64,000 bases of DNA from DATCMH01 sp036563505 (GCA_036563505.1 DATCMH010000007.1:1-64000); one strand, 5' to 3'; positions 1 through 9,600 are shown, counted from the first letter of the stretch. Translations and numbers: made by a program. The notes: generated by a model from the letters alone, not told the origin.

Positions 1-137
1 CGCAGCGCCTCGCGAAGCGAACAGGACGTGTGAAGCGGAGAGAGCCTGATCGGCCTGTCGGCCGTGCGCCGCTTCGCGCCGCACCCCTCTCCCGACCCCG
101 CTTCGCCGGGCCACCCTCTCCCTCAAGGGGAGAGGGG
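1..137. repeat. Palindromic repeat family A, copy 1 (cut by window edge)
   Basis: Non-coding DNA built from short inverted repeats. The right-hand module (CCCTCTCCC ... GGGGAGAGGG) and the spacer (CTGATCGGCC-TGTCGGCCGTG, then CGCCGCTTCGCG) recur nearly unchanged at 10804-11002, 18873-19069 and 27578-27776. The left part runs off the window. It lies 3' of xthA. The stretch 138-265 continues with CCCTCCCCGC/GCGGGGAGGG pairs and no gene. Confidence 0.8.
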
Positions 138-265
138 ACGCGGCGCTGCCGCCACCAATCCCTCCCCGCTTGCGGGGAGGGTGGCCGGCGCGAGCCGGAC
201 GGGTGGGGTGAGCGCTGGGCCGTTCGTGACGCGGAGTCGCCGAACCCAATCCCAACCTCTCGCTC

Positions 266-1048
266 TCACCCCGCCAGATCCACCGCCACGGGCACGTGAT
301 CGGACGGCTTGTCCCAGCCGCGGACGTGCTTGTGGATCGCGGCACCCGTCAGCCGGTCCGCGGCCTGGGGCGAGAGGAGGATGTGGTCGATGCGAATGCC
401 GTTGTTCCGCTGCCAGGACGCGGCCTGGTAGTCCCAGAACGTGTAGGTCTCGTCCCGGTCGGTGCAGAGCCGGACCGCGTCGGCGAGGCCGAGATGTTGG
501 AGCCGGCGGAAGGCCGCGCGGCTCTCGGGCTGGTAAAGGGCGTCGTTGGTCCAGGCCTCCGGGTTGCGCACGTCCCGAGGCTCCGGGATGACGTTGTAGT
601 CGCCCGCGAGCACGAGAGGCACTTCGAGGGCGAGCAGCGCCTCGGCATGGGCGCGCAGGCGTTCCATCCAGGCGAGCTTGTACGGGAATTTCTCCGTGCC
701 GAGTGGGTTGCCGTTCGGCAGGTAGATGGAGGCGACCCGCAGCCGGCGATCGCCATCTGAGACGACGGCCTCGATGTAGCGCGCCTGCTCGTCGGCGGCG
801 TCGCCCGGCAAGCTGCGGCGCACCTCGTCCAGCGGTGTCTTGGAGAGGAGCGCGACCCCGTTGAAGCCCTTCTGGCCGTGGGTTTCGACCTGATAGCCCG
901 CGGCCTCCACCTCGGCGCGCGGGAATGCGTCGTCGGTGCATTTGAGTTCCTGGAGGCAGACAACGTCCGGGTCGGCATCCTTCAGGAACGTGATGAGGTG
1001 GTCCAGCCGCTGCCGGATCGAGTTGACGTTCCAGGTCGCGATCCGCAT
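266..1048 (-). CDS. xthA: Exodeoxyribonuclease III
   Basis: A 260-residue exonuclease/endonuclease/phosphatase-fold enzyme, the usual length for ExoIII. It removes nucleotides 3'-5' from duplex DNA and cuts at abasic sites in base excision repair; it acts in the cytoplasm with Mg2+. Visible catalytic elements are N7 in the opening MRIATWNVNSIR, E34 in LQELKC, D150 and N152 in AGDYNV, D221 in IDHILLS and the terminal D250-H251 (SDHVPV). The ATG is the first residue of the conserved fold, so the start is secure. It is divergent from the CREST-family gene at 1132 with 83 bp between, and a repeat lies beyond its 3' end. Confidence 0.97.
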   Translation of the reverse strand: MRIATWNVNSIRQRLDHLITFLKDADPDVVCLQELKCTDDAFPRAEVEAAGYQVETHGQKGFNGVALLSKTPLDEVRRSLPGDAADEQARYIEAVVSDGDRRLRVASIYLPNGNPLGTEKFPYKLAWMERLRAHAEALLALEVPLVLAGDYNVIPEPRDVRNPEAWTNDALYQPESRAAFRRLQHLGLADAVRLCTDRDETYTFWDYQAASWQRNNGIRIDHILLSPQAADRLTGAAIHKHVRGWDKPSDHVPVAVDLAG

Positions 1049-1131
1049 CGGTCGAGGACTCCCGTGACCTTGCCGTCATGCGACGTTCGCGGCGGGGTGA
1101 CAAGACGCTGCCGCTCCACCAGGGTTTCACC

Positions 1132-1830
1132 ATGGCCGCCTGGACCGACCCGATCGACCTGTACTGCGAGCGCACCAGCGCCGCCCTCTGGGCGGAGCCC
1201 CTGAACGCGGTCTCGAACCTTGCCTTCCTGCTCGCCGCGGCTGCGGCCTACCGGCTCTGGCGCGGACGGGGCGGGGAGGACCACCCGGCGCTCGCGCTCA
1301 TCATAGTGACGGCGCTCGTCGGCATCGGCAGCCTGCTCTTCCACACCGTGGCGAACCGCTGGTCGCTGATGGCCGACGTGATCCCGATCGGGATCTTCAT
1401 CTACGGCTACCTGCTGCTGGCCTTCCGCCGCTATCTGGGATGGGGCTTGCCGGCGGCGCTCGTGGGGCTTGCCGCCTTCGCCGCCGTCAACACGCGCGCG
1501 AACGCGCTTTGGGGCGCCGCCTTCGGTCCGGGCTCGCTCGCCGCGATGAACGGCTCGGTAAGCTACCTGGCGCCGGCGCTGGCGTTGATCGTCGTCGGAG
1601 GCTTCCTGCTCGTCACCGCGCGCGAGATGCCCCGGCGGCGCGCGCCGGGGCAGGCCCTCGTCGCCGCGGCGGGCGTCTTCGCCCTCTCGCTCCTTTTCCG
1701 CACGATTGACCAGGCGGTCTGCGCCGCGGCGCCCTTCGGCACGCACTACGCTTGGCACGCCCTCAACGCGGTCGTGCTCTTCCTGCTGCTGCGCGCGGCG
1801 ATCCGCTTCGGACCCGCCCTCAGCCGCTGA
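1132..1830 (+). CDS. Ceramidase/CREST-family integral membrane hydrolase
   Basis: A 232-residue polytopic protein with about seven hydrophobic helices. It shows the CREST/alkaline ceramidase pattern: an N-terminal WAEPLNAVSNLAF block, GSLLFH (H71) followed by MADVIP (D82), and near the end THYAWH (H205, H209), which together would bind a catalytic zinc in the membrane. Family members hydrolyse amide or ester bonds of lipids, but the substrate here is unknown; ceramide is not a typical lipid of this group. The ATG at 1132 was chosen over a start 54 bases upstream because the conserved region begins just after it. Its 3' end overlaps the convergent M20 peptidase gene by 11 bases. Confidence 0.8.
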   Translation: MAAWTDPIDLYCERTSAALWAEPLNAVSNLAFLLAAAAAYRLWRGRGGEDHPALALIIVTALVGIGSLLFHTVANRWSLMADVIPIGIFIYGYLLLAFRRYLGWGLPAALVGLAAFAAVNTRANALWGAAFGPGSLAAMNGSVSYLAPALALIVVGGFLLVTAREMPRRRAPGQALVAAAGVFALSLLFRTIDQAVCAAAPFGTHYAWHALNAVVLFLLLRAAIRFGPALSR

Positions 1831-3484
1831 GCACCCGGCGCGCCACGGCCTGCACGATCGCGGGCAGCACCTCGAAGGCGTAAGGCGCGTGTACCCGCTC
1901 GAGCCAGTGGTGATAATCCCGGCCCCAAGGGCCGATATTAATCAGCGGAATACCCGGGGTCGCACCCTGGCTCAGGTTCCAGCGGATGCTGTTGCCCCAG
2001 AGCGGCGTCTCCGAGGCCGCGGCGGCCAAGTCCTTTGCATCGACGGGACCGAGATAGCTCATGTCCGCGATGGCCGGAAAGTAGTCGATGCCGCGGATCG
2101 AGGTCCCATGCGCTGCGGCCGTCTCCTGCGCTGCCGCGAGCACGTCGCGGCGCAGCTCTGCGTCCTCGTCGCGCCAGGTCACGGACGGGTAGGGCATCGA
2201 GCCGAAGCCAAGGACCACGGCCGGACCGGCGAGGCCTGACGCTTGCCAGGCGGCTTCCGTGAGCTGGCGCGCGCGGGTCGGCAGGTCGAGGTCGGGCCGT
2301 TGCGCCAGCGCCTCCGCGAGGTCTGCGAAGCGCGCCTCGAAGCCGGGGTCGCGGGCCATCGCGGCCCCCTTCACCTCGGCGAAGCTCACGATGCGAATCG
2401 CATTCCAGGCAGGCGTGACCTCGACCGGCACGCGCAGCCGTGCGGCCCGTTCCGCGAGCCGCGCCCGCGCCCGGTCCACGGCGCGTTGCGCGATCGTGCG
2501 GGCGACGGCCATGATCTCGGTCGAGGGGCGGCGGTGGATCAGGACGTTCCAGTAGGTCCAGACCGTGCCGGGCACCGTGACGTTGTACTGGTTCTTGAGG
2601 TCGCGGGAGCCGAGCGCCGTCGGCGGGGCGGCGAGTTCGCCGCAAGCATCCTCCGCCAGCTCCGGCGCGCATTCCATCTCCGAGACGAGCTCGGCCGCGA
2701 GGTAGGCCGCGTTCACGCCGTCGAAGGGATAGGCCGCGTGCGCCTCCTTGCCGACGACGAAGGCCGAGAGGAGGAGCTTGCCGATGCAGCCGAAGGCAAC
2801 GACCCGGGCATACTCGCCGTCCTCGGGGTCGTTGATCGCGTCGAGGTTGATCCCGAGCTTCGCGTCGAGCCCGCGCTCGGCCAGGAAGCCGGGCAGGAGA
2901 TCGGCGGCGGCGCGCATGCCCGCCGAACGATCCTCCTCGTCAGGCGTGGCGATGAGGAGGAGGTTGCCGTCCCGGTCCGGCTCCGCGGCGAAAGCCTCGA
3001 GCGCGGCGATGCCGGCAGCCAGCCCGGACTTCATGTCAAGGAGGCCCCGACCGGGCAGGAAGTCACCGCTCTTCAGATCGGCGAGCGCCAGCGGGTCGGC
3101 GCCGGTGGCTTCGAGCTTCGCGATGAGCGCGTCGCGCAGGGCTTCGGCCTCGCCGGCGAGATCCTGGAGCGGGCCGTAATCCTCGGTGGTCACGGTGTCG
3201 AAATGGCCCGAGAGGGTAACGGTCCGCGTGCCGCGCCCCCGCACCAGGGCCAGCACGTTGGCGCGCCCGAGCGGATCGCCCGGCAATGGCGCCACGACGA
3301 GATCTGCCGGGTTGGCCTGGAAGTAGGGCAGGGCCCGAAGCATGCCGGCGAGGCGGAGGGCGAAGACCGCCTCGTCCTTGCTGCCGGTCACGCTCGGCCA
3401 CGCCGTCAGCTGGAGGCTGATCGTCCGCGCCCGCGCGGCGAGGTCGAACGCTTGCGGCAGCGGGGCGGGGCTCGGCCGAGACAT
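1820..3484 (-). CDS. M20 family metallopeptidase, RocB-like
   Basis: A 554-residue zinc peptidase/deacylase of the M20 family. It is longer than ordinary M20 amidohydrolases and matches the RocB subgroup linked with arginine use. Metal-binding landmarks are H94 and D96 (GHFDTV), D150 (LDMKSG) and E183-E184 (PDEEDRSAG). A dimerisation/lid insert follows, and the C-terminal part has GPWGRDYHHW, which should carry the last metal histidine. No arginine catabolism genes are adjacent, so the substrate cannot be inferred. The start at 3484 (MSRPSPAPLP) is preferred over an in-frame start 165 bases upstream because the extension resembles nothing and homology begins near here. It is convergent with the CREST gene. 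Confidence 0.85.
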   Translation of the reverse strand: MSRPSPAPLPQAFDLAARARTISLQLTAWPSVTGSKDEAVFALRLAGMLRALPYFQANPADLVVAPLPGDPLGRANVLALVRGRGTRTVTLSGHFDTVTTEDYGPLQDLAGEAEALRDALIAKLEATGADPLALADLKSGDFLPGRGLLDMKSGLAAGIAALEAFAAEPDRDGNLLLIATPDEEDRSAGMRAAADLLPGFLAERGLDAKLGINLDAINDPEDGEYARVVAFGCIGKLLLSAFVVGKEAHAAYPFDGVNAAYLAAELVSEMECAPELAEDACGELAAPPTALGSRDLKNQYNVTVPGTVWTYWNVLIHRRPSTEIMAVARTIAQRAVDRARARLAERAARLRVPVEVTPAWNAIRIVSFAEVKGAAMARDPGFEARFADLAEALAQRPDLDLPTRARQLTEAAWQASGLAGPAVVLGFGSMPYPSVTWRDEDAELRRDVLAAAQETAAAHGTSIRGIDYFPAIADMSYLGPVDAKDLAAAASETPLWGNSIRWNLSQGATPGIPLINIGPWGRDYHHWLERVHAPYAFEVLPAIVQAVARRVLSG

Positions 3485-3713
3485 GGGGCGACATCTCCGT
3501 TTGATCGGAACGGCTTTCGGCACGCGGCGCCTCAGGTCAAGCGTGGCCGCTCCGCTCAGTCTTGCCAAGCTCGTGCGACTTTGGTCGTATTCGTCCGAGG
3601 GATTTCGACCCACCGACCGTCGGCAGGTCAGCGCTCCGCGAACAGTCAAGTCTGCAACCGTGGCTCAGCCTCGGCGTTGGTTCAGCGAAGGAGCACCACG
3701 GGAGGGAGGAACT

Positions 3714-4178
3714 ATGCGTCCCTTGATCATCACTTGCGTCGCGGGTGCGGCGCTGCTCGCCGTTGTTCCCGCCTGGTCCCAGGGGGCGGGCGGAGGTGCC
3801 GGAGGTGGCGCCGGCGGCGGAGCGTCAGGGTCGGCCGGAAGCGCCGGCTCGTCGGGGTCGGTCGGCGGCACGTCGTCCGGTTCGAGCTTGAGCGCTCCGA
3901 ACGCCGCCTCCCCGGGCGCGGGCCTCTCCGGCTCAGCCTCGTCTGGTCTGAACTCCGCTCCGGGCATTGAGGGCAGCAGCGGCGGCCGGTCGGGTGGAAC
4001 GTCGGGCGCTGGCGGGAGCGCGACGGCTGGCGCCGCCGGCAGCCCGGGGGCGTCGGGCTCACGCACCGACGTGTCCACCACAGGGGGCGTCAACGCCAAC
4101 CCGCGGCAGCAGGAACTCGACCGCAAGAGCGAGCAGATCAACCGCACCGTAATGCGCAGCATCTGCCGCGGCTGCTGA
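3714..4178 (+). CDS. Exported Gly/Ser-rich protein with conserved-looking Cys tail
   Basis: Unrecognised 154-residue protein. A Sec signal peptide (about residues 1-22, MRPLIITCVAGAALLAVVPAWSQ) is followed by a low-complexity Gly/Ser/Ala region from about 23 to 120. The charged tail is unlike the rest: QQELDRKSEQINRTVMRSIC then RGC. The only cysteines outside the signal peptide are in the last five residues. Start at 3714 is fixed by an exceptionally strong ribosome binding site (GGAGGGAGGA) four bases upstream. It probably sits in the periplasm or cell surface. The ordered tail suggests the disordered part is a linker, but no function can be assigned. Confidence 0.75.
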   Translation: MRPLIITCVAGAALLAVVPAWSQGAGGGAGGGAGGGASGSAGSAGSSGSVGGTSSGSSLSAPNAASPGAGLSGSASSGLNSAPGIEGSSGGRSGGTSGAGGSATAGAAGSPGASGSRTDVSTTGGVNANPRQQELDRKSEQINRTVMRSICRGC

Positions 4179-4191
4179 ATTCCTGACGTTG

Positions 4192-4213
4192 AGCGTGGCG
4201 GCCGGGCCACGCT
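4192..4213 (+). terminator. Hairpin after the Gly/Ser-rich protein gene
   Basis: AGCGTGGC and GCCACGCT form an eight-pair stem around a six-base loop, 14 bases after the stop codon at 4178. There is no T tract, so this is at best a weak intrinsic terminator or an mRNA 3' stabiliser. Confidence 0.4.
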
Positions 4214-4315
4214 GCGGTGCGATCCTTCAGGAGTGCGCCGCTTTCGCTTGATCGCGCGGCGATCTCCGGGGCACCGTGCCGCGAACGGTTGACCCCTCTG
4301 ACGGACGCCTCGCCG

Positions 4316-4534
4316 ATGAGCCTCTGGACCAAAGCCTTGGCGGCTGCCGCCACCCTTGCACTGGGCGCCTGCGCGGCCACGACGACGCCCATCGTCGGCC
4401 ACCCGAACCCGCCGCCGCCCCCCGGCCTCGCCTATGTCTGCGGCACGCAGCCCTTCCTCTTCGCCACCTTTACCGCGCGCTGTGTGCCGGCGCCGATCGA
4501 GCGGCGGACGACGGTGATCCGCGCCAAGGGCTGA
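4316..4534 (+). CDS. Small lipoprotein
   Basis: A 72-residue protein with a lipoprotein signal peptide: hydrophobic MSLWTKALAAAATLALGAC with lipobox LGAC, so C19 would be lipidated. The mature part is short and proline-rich (HPNPPPPPG), then has YVCGTQPFLFATFTARC with two cysteines that could pair, and a basic end. I do not recognise a family. The ATG at 4316 is the only start that gives a proper signal peptide. It is the second of four consecutive small exported proteins in 3.7-6.0 kb, with 137 bases separating it from the previous gene. Confidence 0.75.
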   Translation: MSLWTKALAAAATLALGACAATTTPIVGHPNPPPPPGLAYVCGTQPFLFATFTARCVPAPIERRTTVIRAKG

Positions 4535-4673
4535 GCTTGCGGGGCTTTCCCCGCGCCGCGCACGGCAGCGCTGCCCCAATTTGGGCGGGACCTCTCAGGC
4601 CGCGAGCTGCGTTGACCGCCCACGGCGAGGGACGGCGCTGCCGTCCGCTCGCGATCGGCGGAGTTCCTCAACT

Positions 4674-5240
4674 ATGCGCAAGACCTTGATGATCAGCCTT
4701 CTCGGCGCCGTCGCTGCGGCAGCAGCTCTCGGCACCGCGCCGGCGCAGGCCCAGTTCCTCTCCATCGGTGTCGGCAACGGCTACACGGGGGCCGAGTACG
4801 GCTACGACGACGACGAGTTCGGCTGGGGGCCGGCCTACCGCCCCGAGACCACCTTCCGTCCCGCTTACGGCTTCTACCCGACGGAGCGGCCGTATCCCTA
4901 TGGCGGCGTGACGACGACGCAGCGCGTCGTGAGCACGGCACCGGCCTACGGCGATTACGGCCAGGTGCCTGTCCGGACCCGCACCGTGACCCGTTCGGCC
5001 TACAGCTACGATCAGCCGATCACGACGGGCAGCATCGCCGGTTACCCCGCCGAGTACGGCGCCCGCGCCTCCGGCTATCGCCAGGTCGCGTATTACGGCC
5101 GTCCGCGCGTCGTGCAGCGCCGCGTGGTGACGCGCTACCCGGCTTACGGCTCGCGGCGCGTGGTCAGCCGCAGGGTCATCACCCGCGGCCCGTATGGCGA
5201 GCGCCGCGTCGTGGTGCAGCGCCGGGCGATCTCGTACTGA
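4674..5240 (+). CDS. Exported Tyr/Arg-rich protein
   Basis: A 188-residue hypothetical protein. The Sec signal peptide ends at AQA-Q (about residue 25), then an acidic Tyr/Gly/Asp segment (EYGYDDDEFGWG) is followed by a long Tyr/Pro/Gly-rich part. The C-terminal third is strongly basic, with repeated R-R-V-V units (RVVQRRVVTRYP, SRRVVSRRVITRG, RRVVVQRRAISY). The repeat suggests an extended envelope- or polymer-binding protein. The ATG at 4674 is the only start giving a signal peptide. No cysteines are seen in the mature part. Function unknown. Confidence 0.75.
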   Translation: MRKTLMISLLGAVAAAAALGTAPAQAQFLSIGVGNGYTGAEYGYDDDEFGWGPAYRPETTFRPAYGFYPTERPYPYGGVTTTQRVVSTAPAYGDYGQVPVRTRTVTRSAYSYDQPITTGSIAGYPAEYGARASGYRQVAYYGRPRVVQRRVVTRYPAYGSRRVVSRRVITRGPYGERRVVVQRRAISY

Positions 5241-5345
5241 AGCGGCGCGGCCGGGGGCCTTCATCCGCGTCGCGACAACTCGTGCGCTTCAACCTTGTCA
5301 GGGCCGGGCTTGACCCGGCCATCTCGGTTCGGAGGCGGGTACGGC
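5241..5345. other. Intergenic stretch with a GC-rich inverted repeat
   Basis: There is no gene from 5241 to 5672. This first part holds a short inverted repeat (GCCGGGCTTGACCCGGC near 5303-5319) followed by ATCTCGGTTCGG. A similar phrase (GGGCTCGACCCGCGAACC TCGGTTCGG) occurs at the right end of family B copy 2, so it is probably a module of that repeat system. Confidence 0.5.
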
Positions 5346-5633
5346 TTTGCGCCGAGGTTCGCCGGTCGAGCCCGCGAACGATGGGGGTGGGTTGAGGCGT
5401 GCGGGCTTACGCTCGGGCTCCCCTCACCCTCGCTCGCGTGGCTCGCTTGCTTCGCCTGCCGGTGCGCAGGCGAAGCCCTCTCCCCAGAAGGGAGAGGAGT
5501 TGAGCATTCGGGTCTCGGCCCTGTTCTCATTCGTCCGACACGGTGGTGCGCGTCTCTCCTCTCCCGGCCGGGGAGAGGGTCGCGTCGGCGGACCGGCCGA
5601 CGCGACGAGCACAGCAAAGCGGAGGTGAGGGGG
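5346..5633. repeat. Palindromic repeat family B, copy 1
   Basis: A composite of inverted repeats between two convergent genes. Modules shared with 13395-13697, in the opposite orientation, include GAGGTTCG...CGAGCCCGCGAAC, CTTCGCCTGCCGGTGCGCAG, CTCTCCCC(AGAA)GGGAGAG, and TCTCCTCTCCCGG/GGAGAGGGTCGCGTCGG. No coding potential beyond chance frames. Confidence 0.75.
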
Positions 5634-5672
5634 TTACTCTCCGCCACTCGAGCCTTCGCCCAGCACCATCGA

Positions 5673-5996
5673 TTAGAACCGCCCGCCCACTCCCATCCGC
5701 CCGCCGGGCGTGATGTTGGGCCGGAAGGAGTTGCCGGACGGCTCGTCGTCCCGCGGATCGTAGGGGCGCATCGCCCGCGACTCGCCGGTGAACGGCTCGC
5801 GGTAGGGCTGCGCCCGCGCTGCGTCGGTGCGCGGCCGATCGGCGCGAGTCTTGGCGGCCCGCTTGGCCTTCGCCGCGGGTTTCGGCTGCGCTGCCGCGCC
5901 ATCGCTGATCGAGGGCGGCAACGACAGCGTTCCTTGTGCTACTGCCACCGAGGGCAGGGCCAGCGCGGCGACGAGGAGCGTGGGGCGAAGCATCAT
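5673..5996 (-). CDS. Small exported basic protein
   Basis: A 107-residue protein starting MMLRPTLLVAALALPSVAVAQG, a clear Sec signal peptide with probable cleavage after AVAQ or AVA. The middle is Ala/Lys/Pro-rich and basic (KPAAKAKRAAKTRADRPR), the end is RPYDPRDDEPSGNSF followed by a Gly/Arg tail (GGRMGVGGRF). No family recognised. The start at 5996 is chosen because the 15 residues upstream in frame would spoil the signal peptide; 5993 is equally possible. It is convergent with the Tyr/Arg-rich gene across a family B repeat. Confidence 0.65.
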   Translation of the reverse strand: MMLRPTLLVAALALPSVAVAQGTLSLPPSISDGAAAQPKPAAKAKRAAKTRADRPRTDAARAQPYREPFTGESRAMRPYDPRDDEPSGNSFRPNITPGGRMGVGGRF

Positions 5997-6069
5997 GACA
6001 TTCCTTGCGTGTTGCGCTCGAACGGCCCCGGACCCTAGCACGGTCTGGGAGCCGGGCCAGGGTGCGGCC

Positions 6070-6492
6070 TCAGCGGGCCCAGGACGGCCGGTGGCCCTGC
6101 GGGCGGCGGGCGCCGTCGAGGCTGAACGCGCCGGCCCCCGTGAACACCAACAGCAGGAAGACGAAGCAGTAGAGGATCGACGCGTCGCCGCCGTTCAGGA
6201 CGGGATAGACGTTCCGGGGGAAGTGGAACCACCAGTAGGCGACCGCCATCTCGCCTGCCAGGATGAAGGCCACCGGCCGGGTGAACAGCCCGAGCAGGAT
6301 GAAGAGCCCGCCCACGAGCTCCAGGATCGCGCCGATCCCGAGAAGCGACAGCAACGGCGGCAGGCCGTTCGCCGGCGGCGCCGGGAAGCCGAAGAGCTTT
6401 TGGGTCCCGTGCGGGATGAAGATCAGCGCTGTGGCGATGCGCAGCGCGGCGACGGCATAGGGCGTGTAGCGGTCGAGGCGGTCGGAGAACAT
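6070..6492 (-). CDS. DoxX family membrane protein
   Basis: A 140-residue, four-helix inner membrane protein of the DoxX/DoxD family. Typical signs are RIATALIFIPHGTQKLFGFP near residue 15-35, the GAILELVGGLFILLGLFTRP block, an EMAVAYWWFH segment and a C-terminal YCFVFLLLVFTGAGAFSLD helix. Family members are linked to thiol/redox balance or quinone-related oxidoreductases, but the reaction is not established. The start at 6492 (MFSDRLDRY) places a short cytoplasmic lead before helix 1. It lies 3' of nrdJ on the same strand, separated by a terminator, so it probably has its own promoter. Confidence 0.85.
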   Translation of the reverse strand: MFSDRLDRYTPYAVAALRIATALIFIPHGTQKLFGFPAPPANGLPPLLSLLGIGAILELVGGLFILLGLFTRPVAFILAGEMAVAYWWFHFPRNVYPVLNGGDASILYCFVFLLLVFTGAGAFSLDGARRPQGHRPSWAR

Positions 6493-6553
6493 GGTGCTGC
6501 CTGGTGCTGGTTGGTCGCTGCTCGATAGCCCATCCGGCCGACCGCGCCAAAAC

Positions 6554-6583
6554 GGAAAGGGGCGCCGCGGGGGCGCCCCTTCC
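6554..6583 (-). terminator. Intrinsic terminator of nrdJ
   Basis: Read on the minus strand, AAGGGGCGCC and GGCGCCCCTT (6572-6581 and 6557-6566) make a ten-pair stem with a five-base GC loop, followed by TTTCCGTTTT. It starts about 30 bases after the nrdJ stop codon. Confidence 0.75.
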
Positions 6584-6612
6584 ATGACGATGTCGCGAAG
6601 AGGTTTTAGGCC

Positions 6613-9600
6613 TCAGCTGCAGCCCGTGGTGCTGCCGCAGGTGTCGCACTTCAGGCAAGTGCCGTTGCGGACCAGCGTGAAGTTGGCGCATTCCGGGCAG
6701 GCCTCGCCGACATAACCCTTCATCTTCGCCTCGGCGCGGCGGGCCGCGACGGTGGGCTGGGGCGCTGCTTCCGGAGCGGCGAAGCCGAGCTTGGCGATCG
6801 CCGCCTCGTCCACCGCCGGCTCTTCCTTCAGCGCCGTGGCGCCGCGGACGGGAAAGCCCTCGCGTGCCTCGGCCCGGGCGGCGGCTGGAGCCGGTGCCCC
6901 CGAGGCTTGGCCGCCCGGGATCAGCATGAGCCGGTCCGAGTTGCCGCGCACGAAACCCTTCGAAACCACTTGGCTCGCGGGCGCCGCCGTGACGGGCGCC
7001 TTCGACTGCGCCTCACCCCGGCCGATGGTGGTGGGGCCGGCCTCCGACGGGTCGACATGAGCGAGGTCGTTGCGGTTCAGGTACGACACCGCGAGCTCGC
7101 GGAAGACGTAGTCGAGGATCGAGGTGGCGTTCTTGATCCGCTCGTTGCCGGCCACGAACCCCGCGGGTTCGAAGCGGGTGAAAGTGAAAGCCTCGACGTA
7201 TTCCTCGAGCGGCACGCCGTATTGCAGGCCGAGCGAGATCGCGATGGCGAAGTTGTTCATCATCGCCCGGAAGGCCGCGCCTTCCTTGTGCATGTCGATG
7301 AAGATCTCGCCGAGGCGCCCGTCGTCGTACTCGCCGGTGCGCAGATAGACCTTGTGGCCGCCGACCACCGCCTTCTGCGTGTAGCCCTTGCGCCGGTCGG
7401 GCATCTTCTCCCGGTCGTGGACGTGCACGACGCGCTCGACGATCTTCTCGACGATGCGCTCGGCGACTTGAGCCGTGCGCGCCGCCGCCGGCTGGGCGAC
7501 GAGGGCTTCCACGGCCTCCTCCGCGTCGTCCTCCTCGTCGGCGATGAGGGCCGAGTTGAGGGGCTGGGAGAGCTTCGAGCCGTCGCGGTAGAGGGCGTTG
7601 GCCTTGAGCGCCAGGCGCCAGGAGAGCTGGTAGGCGCTCTTGCAGTCCTCGACTGTGGCGTCGTTCGGCATGTTGATGGTCTTGGAGATCGCGCCCGAGA
7701 TGAAGGGCTGCGCCGCCGCCATCATGTGGATGTGGCTCTCGACCGAAAGGTAGCGCTTGCCGATGCGCCCGCAGGGATTGGCGCAGTCGAAGACCGGGTA
7801 GTGCTCCTTTTTCAGGTGGGGCGCGCCCTCGAGGGTCATGGCGCCGCAGACATGGATGTTCGCGGCCTCGATGTCTCCCTTCGAGAAGCCGAGATGGGCC
7901 AGAAGCTCGAAGGACGGGTCGTTGAGCTTCTCGGCCGGCACCTTGAGCGTGCCGGTGAGGAAGTCCTCGCCGAGCGTCCACTTGTTGAAGACGAACTTGA
8001 TGTCGAAGGCCGATTTCAGGCCCTTCGTGACCGACTCGATCTTCTCGTCGGTGAAGCCCTTGGCCCGCAGCGAGGCCGGGTTGATGGCTGGCGCCTGGGC
8101 GAGCGAGCCATGGCCGACGGCATAGGCCTCGATCTCGGCGATCTCCGATTCGCGGTAGCCGAGGCTGCGCAGGGCGTCGGGCACCGCCTGGTTGATGATC
8201 TTGAAATAGCCGCCGCCAGCGAGCTTCTTGAACTTCACGAGGGCGAAGTCGGGCTCGATGCCGGTGGTGTCGCAATCCATCACGAGGCCGATCGTGCCGG
8301 TCGGCGCGATGACGGTGACCTGGGCGTTGCGGTAGCCGTGCTTCTCGCCGAGTTCCAGCGCCCGGTCCCAGGCGAGCTTCGCCCGCGCGATGAGGACGGC
8401 TTCAGGGCAGGAGGCGTGGTCGAGGGGAACGGGATTGTTGGAAAGGCCCTCGTAGCCCTCCGCCTGCCCGTGCGCCGCGCGGCGATGGTTGCGGATGACC
8501 CGCAGCATCGAGTTCGCGTTCTCGGCGAAGCCCGGGAAGGGCCCGAGCTCGCCCGCCATCTCGGCGGAGGTGGCGTAGGACACCCCCGTCATGATCGCGG
8601 TGAGCGCGCCACAGAGCGCCCGGCCCTCCGTCGAGTCGTAGGGCAGGCCCATGGTCATGAGCAGGCCGCCGATATTGGCGTAGCCGAGGCCGAGCGTCCG
8701 GTAGCGATAGGAGAGCTCCGCGATCTCCTTCGAGGGGAACTGCGCCATCAGCACGGAGATTTCGAGCACCACCGTCCAGAGGCGGCAGGCGTGCTCGTAA
8801 GAGGCGACGTCGAAGCGCTTGTTATCCCGGTCATAGAAGGCGAGGAGGTTCGCGGAGGCCAGGTTGCAGGCCGTGTCGTCGAGGAACATGTACTCGGAGC
8901 ACGGGTTCGAGGCCCGGATCCGCCCGCCCGCCGGGCAGGTGTGCCAATCGTTCATCGTCGTGTTGAAGTGCAGGCCCGGATCGGCGGAGGCCCAGGCGGC
9001 GTAGCCGATCTTCTCCCAGAGCTCGCGGGCCTTGAGCGTCTTCTTCACCTTGCCGGTGGTGCGGTAGGTGAGATTCCAGTCCCCATCCGCCTCCACCGCG
9101 CGCAGAAAATCGTCGGTGAGGGAGACGGAGTTGTTGGAGTTCTGGCCGGCCACCGTGAGGTAGGCCTCCGAGTCCCAGTCCGTGTCGTAGATCGGGAAAT
9201 CGATCTGGGTGTAGCCCTGACGCGCGAACTGAATGACGCGCTTGATGTAGGCGTCCGGGATCATGACCGCGCGGGCGGCCTTGATCTCGCGCTTGAGGGC
9301 CGGGTTGCGCTCAGGGTCGAAGCAGGCTTCGCCCTCGGCCTCGCACTGGGTGCAGGCCTTCATGATCGCCTTCATATGCTTGTTGGCGAGCTTCGAGCCG
9401 GTCACGAGGGCTGCGACCTTCTGCTCCTCGGTCACCTTCCAGTCGATATAGGCCTCGATGTCCGGATGGTCGGCATCGACCACCACCATCTTCGCCGCCC
9501 GGCGGGTGGTGCCGCCGGACTTGATGGCGCCGGCCGCCCGGTCGCCGATCTTGAGGAAGCTCATCAAGCCCGAGGAGCGCCCGCCGCCGGCGAGCTTCTC

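Noticed and set aside
5295..6038. A 247-codon plus-strand frame
   Set aside because: It runs through the family B repeat and antisense to the small exported protein with a clear signal peptide.
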